Positions 52,351 to 61,500 of a DNA stretch of 64,000 bases are shown here, one piece after another. The first letter of the stretch is position 1. The number at the start of each line of letters is the position of its first letter. The position numbers and the translations under genes were made by a program. Source of the stretch: Candidatus Dechloromonas phosphoritropha (lineage in GTDB: Bacteria > Pseudomonadota > Gammaproteobacteria > Burkholderiales > Rhodocyclaceae); contig JADKGN010000004.1 of NCBI GenBank assembly GCA_016722705.1, positions 744,001-808,000 of the forward strand. Reading direction: 5' to 3'. The notes beneath the pieces were generated by a model that worked only from the letters and a program-made list of their open reading frames with translations, did no database searches and was not told where the DNA came from.

Positions 52351-52671
52351 ATGTTACCGACGACCCGCCCGCCCCGCCCCCGCCTGACCGGCCGCATCTT
52401 CGCCTACGCGCTGGCCGACGCCTTCGGTCTGATGTGCGTCGCCATCGGCGCCAGTTGGTTTGCCACCGGCAAGGGGGCTATTTTTGCCAATTTTCCGAGG
52501 TCGACCGTGGAAGCCGTTGCCTGCACGGCGGGTGGCGTCGTGGTGATGATCTGGGCGGTAGCGCGCATTCTGCGTGAAATCGCCCGGCAGGCGCCAGAAA
52601 TGCATGCCAAATACGATGCCTATATCGCTGCCCGGCATTCGGACAAGGTGCGCCCGCCTGAATCTGGCTAG
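52351..52671 (+). CDS. small two-helix membrane protein
   Basis: A 106-aa protein from the ATG at 52351 (MLPTTRPPRPRLTGRIF). Two predicted membrane helices: FAYALADAFGLMCVAIGASW and VEAVACTAGGVVVMIWAVAR, then a charged cytoplasmic tail (EMHAKYDAYIAARHSDK). No family recognised. A copy of the dispersed GGTCGACC motif lies inside it (52481-52507), coding for the loop between the helices. The ribosome-binding site is weak. Confidence 0.6.
   Translation: MLPTTRPPRPRLTGRIFAYALADAFGLMCVAIGASWFATGKGAIFANFPRSTVEAVACTAGGVVVMIWAVARILREIARQAPEMHAKYDAYIAARHSDKVRPPESG
52481..52507 (+). repeat. GGTCGACC-centred dispersed motif, copy 6
   Basis: TTTTTGCCAA-TTTT-CCGAGGTCGACCG. It lies inside a small reading frame, unlike the other copies. 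Confidence 0.35.
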
Positions 52672-52677
52672 CGAGCG

Positions 52678-52872
52678 CTAATCTGTAGCCTTGCCGGCCG
52701 GCTTTAACCATTCGGGCAACTCGCGCCCGCCGGCATTGTCGATGATGTACTGGCGCACCAGTTTGCGCACCACCTGCGATGGCGTCAGGTCGTGCGCGGC
52801 GCAGATTTCCTCGAATATCTCCTTCTTGCGCGGATCGATGAGGATCGTCAGACGCGCGGTCCTCTTTTCCAT
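52678..52872 (-). CDS. ribbon-helix-helix (CopG-type) DNA-binding protein
   Basis: A 64-aa protein: RTARLTILIDPRKKEIFEEI (beta strand and first helix) then LTPSQVVRKLVRQYIIDNAG (second helix), the RHH fold. The ATG at 52872 has GGGAG upstream. It is divergent from the SulP transporter across an A+T-rich 94-bp spacer and could repress it or itself; no toxin gene is adjacent, so an antitoxin role is not supported. Confidence 0.8.
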   Translation of the reverse strand: MEKRTARLTILIDPRKKEIFEEICAAHDLTPSQVVRKLVRQYIIDNAGGRELPEWLKPAGKATD

Positions 52873-52933
52873 GGATAACTCCCAATAAGCTTTGATGGAA
52901 TCATATTAACATTTAAAAAAAATATAACTCACA

Positions 52934-52939
52934 TATAAT
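52934..52939 (+). promoter_or_regulatory. candidate -10 box of the SulP gene
   Basis: TATAAT 27 bp before the SulP start, in the A+T-rich spacer shared with the divergent RHH gene. The -35 region is a poor match. Confidence 0.4.
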
Positions 52940-52966
52940 GTTTGCCTCATTCACCGAGCACGCATC

Positions 52967-54655
52967 ATGAAATTTGTCTTCCACCCGAAGCTACTGGATT
53001 GCCTGCCGACTTACAACCGCGCCCAGTTCGGCAAGGATCTCGCCTCCGGAATCACCGTCGGCGTCCTCGCCCTGCCGCTGGCCATGGCCTTCGCCATCGC
53101 CTCGGGCTGCTCGCCGGCGGCCGGCATCTGGACCGCCATCGTCGCCGGCCTCATCACCTCGGCCTTTGGCGGTTCGCGGGTACAGATCGGCGGCCCGACC
53201 GGCGCCTTCATCCCGATCATCTACGGCATCGTTGCCATGCATGGCTTCGCCAACCTGATGGGCGCCACTATCCTCGCCGGTATCTTCCTGCTGGCCATGG
53301 GCATCGCCCGCATGGGGCAACTGATCCGTTTCATTCCGGTGACGGTAGTCATCGGCTTCACTAACGGCATCGCCGTCGTCATCTTTCTTGCCCAACTCAA
53401 GGATTTTTTCGGGCTGCAGATCGACAACCTGCCGGCCGAGTTCTTCGCCCGCATCAATACCCTGGCCGCCAACGCGCATACCATCGATCCACCGACCTTG
53501 GCTCTGGCCACCGCCTGCTTCGTTTTCCTGTTCTCCTACGACCGGCTGACCGAGCGTTTCACCCTGCTGCGCCACGCGCCGGGTCCGCTGGTGGTGTTGA
53601 TCATCGGCACACTGGTCGCCTTCGTCTTCGATCTGCCAGTCGAAACCATTGGCAGCCGCTTTCATGGCATTCCTCAGGAACTCCCCGATTTCGGCCTGCC
53701 CAGCCTCTCGGTTCACGATTTCGGCAAGCTGATCTCGCCAGCGATCACGATCGCCCTGCTCGGCGCCATCGAATCGCTGCTCTCGGCGCGCGTCGCCGAC
53801 AGCCTGATCGACGACCGCCACGACCCCAACCAGGAACTGATCGCCCAAGGTCTTTCCAACATCGCCGCCCCGCTGTTCGGCGGCTTTGCCGCGACCGGCG
53901 CCATCGCCCGCACCTCGACCAACGTCAAGTCGGGCGGCCGGACGCCGATCGCCGGCATCATCCACGCGCTAGTCCTGCTCGCCATCGTCCTCGTCGCCGC
54001 GCCGCTCGCCTCCTACGTGCCGCTCGCCACACTGTCAGCGATCGTCATGGTGGTTGCGGTCAACATGGGTGAATGGCACGAATTCCTTGAGTTGCGGCGC
54101 TACTCGATGAACTACCAGACTATCCTGCTCGTCACCTTCTTCGTCACCGTCGTCTTCGACCTGACGATCGCCGTCGAACTCGGCATGGTGCTGTCCAGCC
54201 TGTTCTTCATCTACCGCATGTCGGAACTGACGCGCATCGAACGCCTGCCGCTCACCGAGGAAGCCGACGAGCCCACTTTCCTTTACCCGGACGGGACGAT
54301 GCGCGTCGCCGCCTGGCAACTGTTCGGCTCGCTGTTCTTCGGCGCGGTCAACAAGCTGGAGGAACTGCTTGACCCCGCTGTCGGCCACCCGGAAGTCGTC
54401 ATCCTCGACATGACGCGGCTGATCCAGCTCGACACCACCGGTCTCGAAGGCCTCGAAAATCTGCGCGACAAGCTGCACAAGCGCGGCTGCGCGCTGATCA
54501 TCTGTGGCACCAATTCACAGCCCGGCTCGTTGCTTTTCCGCTCCGGCTTCATCGACCATCTCGGCGACGACAATGTCTGCGAAGACCTGTCCGGCGCCCT
54601 CCGGCGCGCCTGGATCCTGCTGCCCCACCTGATGGGCGGCGAAGACGATTACTGA
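52967..54655 (+). CDS. SulP-family anion transporter with STAS domain
   Basis: A 562-aa inner-membrane transporter of the SLC26/SulP family (sulfate, bicarbonate or other anions). It starts YNRAQFGKDLASGITVGVLA-LPLAMAFAIASG, with the conserved GPTGAFIPIIYGIVAMHG, NGIAVVIFLAQLKDFFG and FGGFAATGAIARTSTNVKSG segments across 10-14 helices. The cytoplasmic STAS domain (about residues 440-545) holds VVILDMTRLIQLDTTGLEGL. The ATG is at 52967. Upstream divergent RHH gene and downstream PhnA-like gene 11 bp away. Substrate is not resolved. Confidence 0.94.
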   Translation: MKFVFHPKLLDCLPTYNRAQFGKDLASGITVGVLALPLAMAFAIASGCSPAAGIWTAIVAGLITSAFGGSRVQIGGPTGAFIPIIYGIVAMHGFANLMGATILAGIFLLAMGIARMGQLIRFIPVTVVIGFTNGIAVVIFLAQLKDFFGLQIDNLPAEFFARINTLAANAHTIDPPTLALATACFVFLFSYDRLTERFTLLRHAPGPLVVLIIGTLVAFVFDLPVETIGSRFHGIPQELPDFGLPSLSVHDFGKLISPAITIALLGAIESLLSARVADSLIDDRHDPNQELIAQGLSNIAAPLFGGFAATGAIARTSTNVKSGGRTPIAGIIHALVLLAIVLVAAPLASYVPLATLSAIVMVVAVNMGEWHEFLELRRYSMNYQTILLVTFFVTVVFDLTIAVELGMVLSSLFFIYRMSELTRIERLPLTEEADEPTFLYPDGTMRVAAWQLFGSLFFGAVNKLEELLDPAVGHPEVVILDMTRLIQLDTTGLEGLENLRDKLHKRGCALIICGTNSQPGSLLFRSGFIDHLGDDNVCEDLSGALRRAWILLPHLMGGEDDY

Positions 54656-54666
54656 AAGGGAGCATC

Positions 54667-54891
54667 ATGAGCGACGACATCATCGTCAAGGACAGCAACG
54701 GCACCATCCTCAACAACGGCGACTCGGTCACCCTGATCAAGGACCTCAAGGTCAAGGGCACCTCGGTCACGCTGAAGCGCGGCACGCTGGTCAAGAACAT
54801 CCGCCTGACCGACGACGTGGAAGAAATCGAGTGCAACGCCGACAAGGTGAAGGGCCTGGTGCTGAAGACCTGCTTCCTGAAAAAGGCCTGA
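54667..54891 (+). CDS. PhnA/YjdM C-terminal domain protein
   Basis: A 74-aa protein matching the C-terminal PhnA (YjdM) domain: VKDSNGTILNNGDSVTLIKD, LKVKGTSVTLKRGTLVKNIR, VKGLVLKTCFLKKA. The N-terminal zinc ribbon of full-length YjdM is absent, as in many stand-alone members. The historical link to phosphonate use is not supported in general. It starts 11 bp after the SulP stop with GGGAG upstream, so it is co-transcribed. Confidence 0.9.
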   Translation: MSDDIIVKDSNGTILNNGDSVTLIKDLKVKGTSVTLKRGTLVKNIRLTDDVEEIECNADKVKGLVLKTCFLKKA

Positions 54892-54930
54892 TGACTGAGA
54901 CGGCAGCGGCCGGGCTGGCCGGTCTCAGCT

Positions 54931-54950
54931 CCCGGCGACCACCGGCCGGG
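54931..54950. terminator. possible bidirectional terminator hairpin
   Basis: CCCGGC, 8-base loop, GCCGGG in the 65-bp spacer between the convergent PhnA-like and PilJ-N genes. No T-run is visible. Confidence 0.35.
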
Positions 54951-54956
54951 TAGCAG

Positions 54957-55736
54957 CTACCTGAGTTTTTCGTAAAGCCCGACAACCGTTTCCATTTCGG
55001 CAAGGATGCGTTCGCTCGTCGTCGCCACCGCTGTCTGCGGCCGCTTGTCGGAACCAGCCTTCTGGTTCAGCGCGCTCTCGAAGAATATCCACTGCTGCTG
55101 GATGAGATCGAGGCTTTCCTTGATCTGCTGGGTATTGGACGACGATGCGACGAGTTCCTTGTGGGCCGCCACGAACTCCTTGCGGGATTTCTCAAGTTCG
55201 CCGGGACTCCTTTCATTGCCGACGCCCCAGGCAATCGCCTGGTAGAGCTTGGCCATGCGCTGCGACAACATGCGCTGGCGACCCGAAACATTGAGCAGAG
55301 GAGCAGCGGATGAGGCTGACTGCTTCTCGAGTTGGACCGTCCCCTGGTGCGCGAGCGACAGCACCTGTTCAGAGAGATCGAGAACCTTGCGCCCATTGTC
55401 CTGGGAGGGTTGGGCGCCCACCAGAAGATCCTTGTATTCGAGCCAGGACTTCTCGAGCTTCAGGTAGCTGTCCTTGATCTCGGGAGTCGGGGCGAAGTTC
55501 TTCAACTCGACCAACTGGCGGTCGAACTGCGCCACCGAAGCGTCGAGGATCTTCTTGCTGCGGTCGACCTCGACCTGCTGACCAATCTGAAAATAGGTCT
55601 TCGCCATGCGCTGCGAGAGCATGCGCTGCCGGCCAGCCTTGTTGATCGCCGAATTGAGATCGGTAATCTGCGCCAGCGCATCAGCGCCGGAAACGCTCAG
55701 GACAAGAGCGAGCAGCAGTCCGAAAAGGGCTTTCAT
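54957..55736 (-). CDS. exported protein with two PilJ-type N-terminal sensor domains
   Basis: A 259-aa protein. A signal peptide (MKALFGLLLALVLSVSGADA) is followed by two helical units each opening with the signature GRQRMLSQRMAK (INKAGRQRMLSQRMAKTYFQ; VSGRQRMLSQRMAKLYQAIA), as in the PilJ/NarX-like type IV pilus chemotaxis sensor domain. No methyl-accepting, HAMP or kinase part follows, so it is a periplasmic stand-alone. The start overlaps the upstream cytochrome-like gene stop by 4 bp (ATGA). The family may bind nitrate or nitrite; that is inference. Confidence 0.82.
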   Translation of the reverse strand: MKALFGLLLALVLSVSGADALAQITDLNSAINKAGRQRMLSQRMAKTYFQIGQQVEVDRSKKILDASVAQFDRQLVELKNFAPTPEIKDSYLKLEKSWLEYKDLLVGAQPSQDNGRKVLDLSEQVLSLAHQGTVQLEKQSASSAAPLLNVSGRQRMLSQRMAKLYQAIAWGVGNERSPGELEKSRKEFVAAHKELVASSSNTQQIKESLDLIQQQWIFFESALNQKAGSDKRPQTAVATTSERILAEMETVVGLYEKLR

Positions 55737-56250
55737 GATTCCTCCAATGTGTTGTTATCCCCGAAACGCAAAGCTAACTGTTGGTAGCCGGATGGAGCCA
55801 TGACATCGGTCAATTTTACCGACCGCCGCACGGCAAATTCAGCCTTGTAACGGGGTAACCGGCCATGGTCGTTGGCAATTGCCTTGATGTCTACGTTCTT
55901 CAATTTCGACGTGGCGATCGATATCCGTTGATTGCTGCGGATGCCGGTATCGTCGCGGTAGCGGGCAATCAAAGTCCGCGGGAAGGGAGTCTGCTGGCCG
56001 GCGAGGCGCGGCACGGTCACGTCTCCATGAGCCGCCTGAGCATGGCGGAGCAAGCACGGCTTGGGAACGATTCCACGCCGAGCGCCACTTCCGCGGCATC
56101 GGCTTTAGCCGGCTTGAGCGTCCCGCTACCATGGAACAGCGTGACCTGGATATGCCCCTCATCCTTGAGCACCGTGACAGGCTCCATGTTCTGGGCAAAT
56201 ACAGTGCCAGCGAATGCCATGACGCCCAACACCCAAATCCATGCGCGCAT
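55733..56250 (-). pseudogene. cytochrome c-like gene, frameshifted, ligands lost
   Basis: A signal peptide (MRAWIWVLGVMAFAGTVFAQ) and a 57-residue exported stretch end in a frame that stops at 56017. The second frame continues as CLLRHAQAAHGDVTVPRLAG, LIARYRDDTGIRSNQRISIA and LKNVDIKAIANDHGRLP. This is the class I cytochrome c553 pattern, but CxxCH reads CLLRH and the usual axial Met position reads Ile. A shift near 56030-56060 joins the halves. Its stop overlaps the next gene by 4 bp, implying an operon. Heme binding is unlikely as sequenced. Confidence 0.6.
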
Positions 56251-56277
56251 GAACGCCTCAACCAAAATGGTCAGGAA

Positions 56278-57723
56278 TCATGCAGTACCCCCCACCGTTA
56301 GTCCATCAATGCGCAGTGTCGGCTGACCAACGCCGACCGGCACGCTCTGCCCGTCCTTGCCGCAGGTACCGACACCGGGGTCAAGTTGCAGGTCGTTGCC
56401 GATCATCGAGACCCGGTTCATGGCGTCCGGGCCGTTGCCAATCAGCGTCGCGCCCTTGATCGGCCGCGTCACCTTGCCGTCCTCGATCAGGTAGGCCTCG
56501 CTCATCGAGAAGACGAACTTGCCGCTGGTGATGTCGACCTGGCCACCGCCGAAATTGGCGGCGTAAATACCCTTCTTGACCGACTTGATGATCTCCTGCG
56601 GATCGTGTTCGCCGGCCAGCATCATGGTGTTGGTCATGCGCGGCAGCGGCAGGTGGGCGAACGATTCGCGGCGCCCGTTGCCGGTCGGCGCGACGCCCAT
56701 CAGGCGAGCGTTGAGGCTGTCCTGCATGTAGCCCTTGAGAATACCGTCCTCGATCAGCACATTGCGTTGCGTCGGGTTGCCTTCGTCATCGATGTTCAGC
56801 GAACCACGGCGGTCGACGATGGTGCCGTCGTCGATTACGGTGACGCCCTTTGATGCGACGCGCTGGCCGATGCGCCCGCTGAAAGTTGAGCTGCCCTTGC
56901 GGTTGAAATCACCTTCAAGACCATGACCGACCGCTTCGTGCAGCAGGATACCCGGCCAGCCCGCGCCGAGCACAACGGTCATCTGCCCGGCCGGCGCCGC
57001 TTCGGCATTGAGGTTGATGGCCGCCTGATGGACGGCCTCCTTGGCATAACGCTGCAGCAACTCATCGTCGAAATAGCCGAAATCAAAACGCCCGCCGCCG
57101 CCCGCACTGCCCTGCTCACGCTTGCCGCTCTCTTCGATGATGACCGAGACCGAGCAACGCACCAGCGGCCTGATGTCGGCGGCCAGGCGACCATCCGAAC
57201 CGGCCACCAGAATCACTTCGTATTCGCCAGCCAGTGAGGCCATGACCTGGATCACGCGCGGGTCAAGCGCCCGCGCGAAGCCTTCGAGACGCTCCAGTAA
57301 CTTGACCTTGGCTTCAGCCGGCAGCGAAGCGATCGGGTCGTTGGGCACGTAGAGCGCTTTTGTCACGGTCGACGGCGAAAAAGCCGGCAAAATTCCATTC
57401 TGGCCAGCCGCCGCAATGGCGCGCACGGCGCTCGCCGCGTCGCCGAGGGCGCGCGAACTGATGTCGTCGGAGTAGGCGAAGGCGGTCTTTTCGCCGGAAA
57501 TTGCCCGCACGCCGACACCCTGGTCGATATTGAAACTGCCTGATTTGACGATGCCCTCATCGAGGCTCCACGCCTCCGAACGGGAATACTGGAAATAGAG
57601 GTCGGAATAATCGACCTGATGCGCCAGAATCTGGCCGAAGGTCCGCGACAGGTCGCTCTCGGTGAGCGAGAAGGGGGTCAGCAAAAGGGATTCGGCTTGC
57701 GCCAGGGCGCTGTCTCGTATCAT
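56278..57723 (-). CDS. tldD: metalloprotease TldD
   Basis: A 481-aa zinc-dependent protease subunit that with TldE/PmbA degrades or matures small peptides. The HExxxH motif is in LHEAVGHGLEGDFNRKGSST, followed by FSGRIGQRVASKGVTVIDDG; the C-terminal catalytic-site cysteine lies in LDPGVGTCGKDGQSVPVGVG. Length equals E. coli TldD (481). It lies 10 bp after the nitrilase gene. Confidence 0.96.
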   Translation of the reverse strand: MIRDSALAQAESLLLTPFSLTESDLSRTFGQILAHQVDYSDLYFQYSRSEAWSLDEGIVKSGSFNIDQGVGVRAISGEKTAFAYSDDISSRALGDAASAVRAIAAAGQNGILPAFSPSTVTKALYVPNDPIASLPAEAKVKLLERLEGFARALDPRVIQVMASLAGEYEVILVAGSDGRLAADIRPLVRCSVSVIIEESGKREQGSAGGGGRFDFGYFDDELLQRYAKEAVHQAAINLNAEAAPAGQMTVVLGAGWPGILLHEAVGHGLEGDFNRKGSSTFSGRIGQRVASKGVTVIDDGTIVDRRGSLNIDDEGNPTQRNVLIEDGILKGYMQDSLNARLMGVAPTGNGRRESFAHLPLPRMTNTMMLAGEHDPQEIIKSVKKGIYAANFGGGQVDITSGKFVFSMSEAYLIEDGKVTRPIKGATLIGNGPDAMNRVSMIGNDLQLDPGVGTCGKDGQSVPVGVGQPTLRIDGLTVGGTA

Positions 57724-57733
57724 GAATACTTCC

Positions 57734-58540
57734 TCAAAGTTTGCGGTGCGCTAGTGCCGGCAGGCTCTCGCGAATTTCGGCGATGCGGGCGTGGTCGAGA
57801 TCGGCGATAACGACGCCCGGCCCTTTCATCTTGCGGTCGAGAATCTCGCCCCAGGGGTCGACGATCATGCTGTTGCCGTGGGTCAGCCGGCCATTTTCAT
57901 GGCGCCCGCCCTGTCCGACCGCCAGCAGGTAGCATTGGTTCTCGATGGCCCGGGCGCGCAGCAGGATTTCCCAGTGCGCGCGGCCAGTGGTCTCGGTGAA
58001 GGCAGCCGGCATCAGGATCAGGTCGACGCTGCCCAGTGCGCGATAAAGTTCGGGAAAACGCAGGTCGTAGCAGATCGACAGCGCGATGCGGCCAAAGGGG
58101 GTATCGACGGCGACGAGTTCTGTCCCGGCCTCGATGAACGCCGACTCGTCGTAGCTTTCCTCGCCGCTGGTGAAGCCAAACAGGTGCACCTTGTCATAGC
58201 GTTCGACGCACTCACCGGAAGGGTCGAACACCAGCGTCGAGTTGCGCATCCTGTCGGCAACGCTTGCGGTCAACGGGATGGTGCCGGCAAAGATCCAGAC
58301 GCCGTGGCGTCGCGCGGTTGCCGCCAGCCAGTCCTGGATCGGGCCATCGCCGAAATCCTCGCACGCCTGTACGCGGTCACCATCGGCGCCGATGATCGGA
58401 AAATACTCGGGCAGCGCAACCAGTTGCGCCCCCTGGCCGACGGCATCGGCGATCAGGTGGCCGGCCACGGCCAGGTTGTCGGCCACTCGCGGCCCGGAAA
58501 CCATCTGAATGGCCGCCATGCGGCAGTTCTGTTTGCTCAT
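57734..58540 (-). CDS. carbon-nitrogen hydrolase (Nit1-like)
   Basis: A 268-aa nitrilase-superfamily amidase. The Glu-Lys-Cys triad is visible: LVALPEYFPIIG, ERYDKVHLFGF, ALSICYDLRFPELYRAL. It is closest in layout to Nit1/YafV-type deaminated-glutathione or omega-amidases. The start ATG at 58540 overlaps the yhdP stop by 4 bp (ATGA). The longer frame starting at 59095 is antisense-free yhdP sequence in another frame and is rejected. Between yhdP and tldD this order is conserved in betaproteobacteria. Confidence 0.93.
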   Translation of the reverse strand: MSKQNCRMAAIQMVSGPRVADNLAVAGHLIADAVGQGAQLVALPEYFPIIGADGDRVQACEDFGDGPIQDWLAATARRHGVWIFAGTIPLTASVADRMRNSTLVFDPSGECVERYDKVHLFGFTSGEESYDESAFIEAGTELVAVDTPFGRIALSICYDLRFPELYRALGSVDLILMPAAFTETTGRAHWEILLRARAIENQCYLLAVGQGGRHENGRLTHGNSMIVDPWGEILDRKMKGPGVVIADLDHARIAEIRESLPALAHRKL

Positions 58541-61500
58541 TGCTTGACTCCCCCCGCTGCTCCTGATGCTGGCTGCACCGCCTCGGCGCCGACCCTTTCG
58601 ACCCGGGGGTCGGACCAGCTGCCGGTGACATGATAGCTGTAGGCGAACAGGCGACCGATCGGATTCTGCAGAATGGCGCCGGCCACCAGTGCTGCTGCCC
58701 CCAGCACCGGGTTGACCAGTGCGGCGGCGCCGGCCGCCGCGACGCTGCCGACGTAGGGCTGCACCATCACCTGCAAATCCTGTGTTTCGTCTTTGAGGTT
58801 GGCCTCGCCAGAAATCTCGATCTGCGCCGCCGGACTGTTGATGCGCAGCGGCTCCACCGTTCGCATCACGCCCGCAGTGACGATCACCCGGCCGGCAATA
58901 CGGTCGAAAGCCAGACCCTCGCTGAAAATATCGCGAAAATCGAGGGTCAGGCGGCGTGGCAGCGATTGCAGCGAAATCAGCCCGAGCAGCCGGCCGACGC
59001 CCGGCTCCAGCTTGTTGAACTGGCCATTTTCGGCATTCACCGTCATCTCGCCGGTCAGCGAAGGATAGTGGATGCCGGTCAACGGGCCGCTCCACTGTAT
59101 GTTGCCAGCCAGCTTCGCGCTCCCGCGCCGGATGGCATCGACGTAGCCGAGGCGGCTGAGCAAGCGGCCGACATCGCTGGCCACAAGATCGAAGTCGAGG
59201 CGGGTCTGATGGCCACCCTCCCCGTCATTACGCCACACGGCCTTGCCGTTCAACGCAGCGTCTGGATTCCGCAGATTCAACGTCTCCAGGTGCCATGCAC
59301 CCTTATCGTTGTGTGCCTGGAGATTGAGGCCTCCGAGCGCCCGGTCACCGATCCTGAAATCGTCCACCCTGAGGTTCATGGCGGGCAGGCTGTTGATCAG
59401 CGTCGTGCCGGCACTGGCCGTTATTTCCGCTGCCGGACGCACCACCAGTCGCCGTAGCCGGCCGTCCAGCGAGCCTTCGCCAGCGTTTCGCCAGAACAGG
59501 TCGCCAGCCGCCTCCTGCATGTTGAGCGTTATCTGCCAGCCGTCATCGCGCGGCCGCAGCTCGCTATCCACGTCGGTGAGGTCGCGGCCGAACAGGCGCA
59601 ACCGCGGTGTCCTGATCGACACCACATCAAGCGCCGGCAGGGCCATGCCGCCCCGGCCACTGCTGTCGCCAGCGGCCAGCGCTTTCCAGGCATCGGCGTC
59701 GAACCGCGGAACGGCGACGCGCACGGCCACGCCGCGGTCCGGCAGCCGCGCCTCGCCGGAACCGATCGCCGCGACTGCACGTTCCAAGCCGGCGGCACCT
59801 TTGACGATTACCGCCTGCGCGACATTACCCAAGCTTGCCCGGTATTGTTCGCGCCCGGCCTCGGTATTTGTCTTCTCAACGCGCAGCGCCAGCGGCGTTT
59901 CCGCCGCTTTGGCCAGTGGCTCGGGCAGGAGCGAGCTGACGCCGACCAGATCAGAGTCGATGACGAGATCGGTCTGGAGGTGGCGGATGTCGACGGTAGA
60001 CTTCCACGCCGCGCTGCCGGCCAGGCGGTCACCCAGCGGCAAGTTCAACTGCTTGACCAGTTCGGTCGCGCTCGCTGTCCCGCTCGCCGCAACGCTCACC
60101 CGACCATCACGACTCCTGATATTGACCTTGAATGGCCCGCCAAACGCCTGACCCTTGATGTCCGACGTCGAAATACTTGCTTCGCTCAGCGCCAGCTTGC
60201 CATTAACCTGGGTCATTGGCGGCATCCCGGCAAACAGCTCGATCTGGTTGTTCTGAAAATTGTAGTTGCCGCGCAACCGGGTTTCCTGCGGGCTCCCCAG
60301 CGGGATGTCGAGTGCCAGATCGAGTCTGCCGTTGCCACTGGCTTTGATGCCCGTCGTAAAATTGTCGATCATCGCGCTGACCGGACTCTGCTCGATAAAA
60401 CGCAGGAATTCGCCAGTCGGCCCGCTGACATCGCCACGCACCAGCAGCATGTTGTCGGCCGCTTCGAAGTCAGGGATTTCGACCACCACCCCCGACAGCC
60501 TGGTACCGAGGACGCTCGCCTTGTCCGAGGTAATACGCATGCCGGCACCGAAACTCATGTCGGCATCGATGTTCTCGATGGCTGGCCAGCCGCGCACGTA
60601 GTCAACCTTGGCACCACTCGCCATGGCAGTAATCAGGAACTTCCCCTTGCTCGCATCGCGGAACGGAAAATCGACGAGATTTCCCTTGAGCACCAGCTTG
60701 CCGTCATGAGCTTGTCCGTCAACGATGCCGTGCCGCACCCAGTCGCGCACTCCGGCACTCACGGCGTGCGGCAGGTAGCGCCACACAGCGCGCCCATCGG
60801 CGCGCGAAATGGTTGCCGCGAGGTCGATCACGCCTGGGCCCTCACCCGTGTACCGGTAGCTGCCGCTGGCCGCCCCGGCGGCATCAGCGCCCTCGAACTG
60901 CAGGCGTTCCAGCTTGATGTCCACCTCCGCAGCGGCCACCTTCCAGTTGGCGCGGGCGCGCAGCAGATCGAACGCAATGTCAGGCTCAGGAAAAACCGCC
61001 GGCAGCGAAATGCCCGAGCGCCCCGCATCAAGCGAAAGCGAGCCGCCCTTCTCCGTAAAATCGACCACCCCGGAAAGCCCGCTTGCCCCCGGGAAATAAT
61101 TACCGGCCAGCAATCCGAGATCGCTGAAATTCGCCATCAGCGCATAGCGTTCGAGATCATCGCCGACCCTGTTCCAGCTCGCCCGCAACTCGGAAATCCG
61201 GCCTTGCGGCTGGTGGCGCTCAAGCAGTTCGCGGCTGTGGGGATCCAGTGGCAAATAGGAAGCCAGCTTGCCGAGGGCGGCAAAATCGAGAAAGCTGGCT
61301 GTTGCGGAACCGCTGATCCGGCCGCCCGGGCCATCCTGTTTCCACTCCGCTTGAAAATCAGTCGGCGCCACGCGCGTTCCGTCAGCCGCCAGAAGTTCCA
61401 CCTTACTGCCTGACAACGCCCAGTCGCTCTCCTTGTAGCGCCCCATCAGGCGACCGCGCAAGTTGTTCAGCGCCAGTTCGGGCACCTTGTGACCGAGGCG

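Noticed and set aside
52678..52872. RHH protein as antitoxin of a toxin-antitoxin pair
   Set aside because: No adjacent small toxin gene; the neighbour is a divergent transporter.
58541..59095. N-terminal extension of the nitrilase
   Set aside because: Overlaps yhdP in another frame; the ATG at 58540 with ATGA overlap gives the family length.
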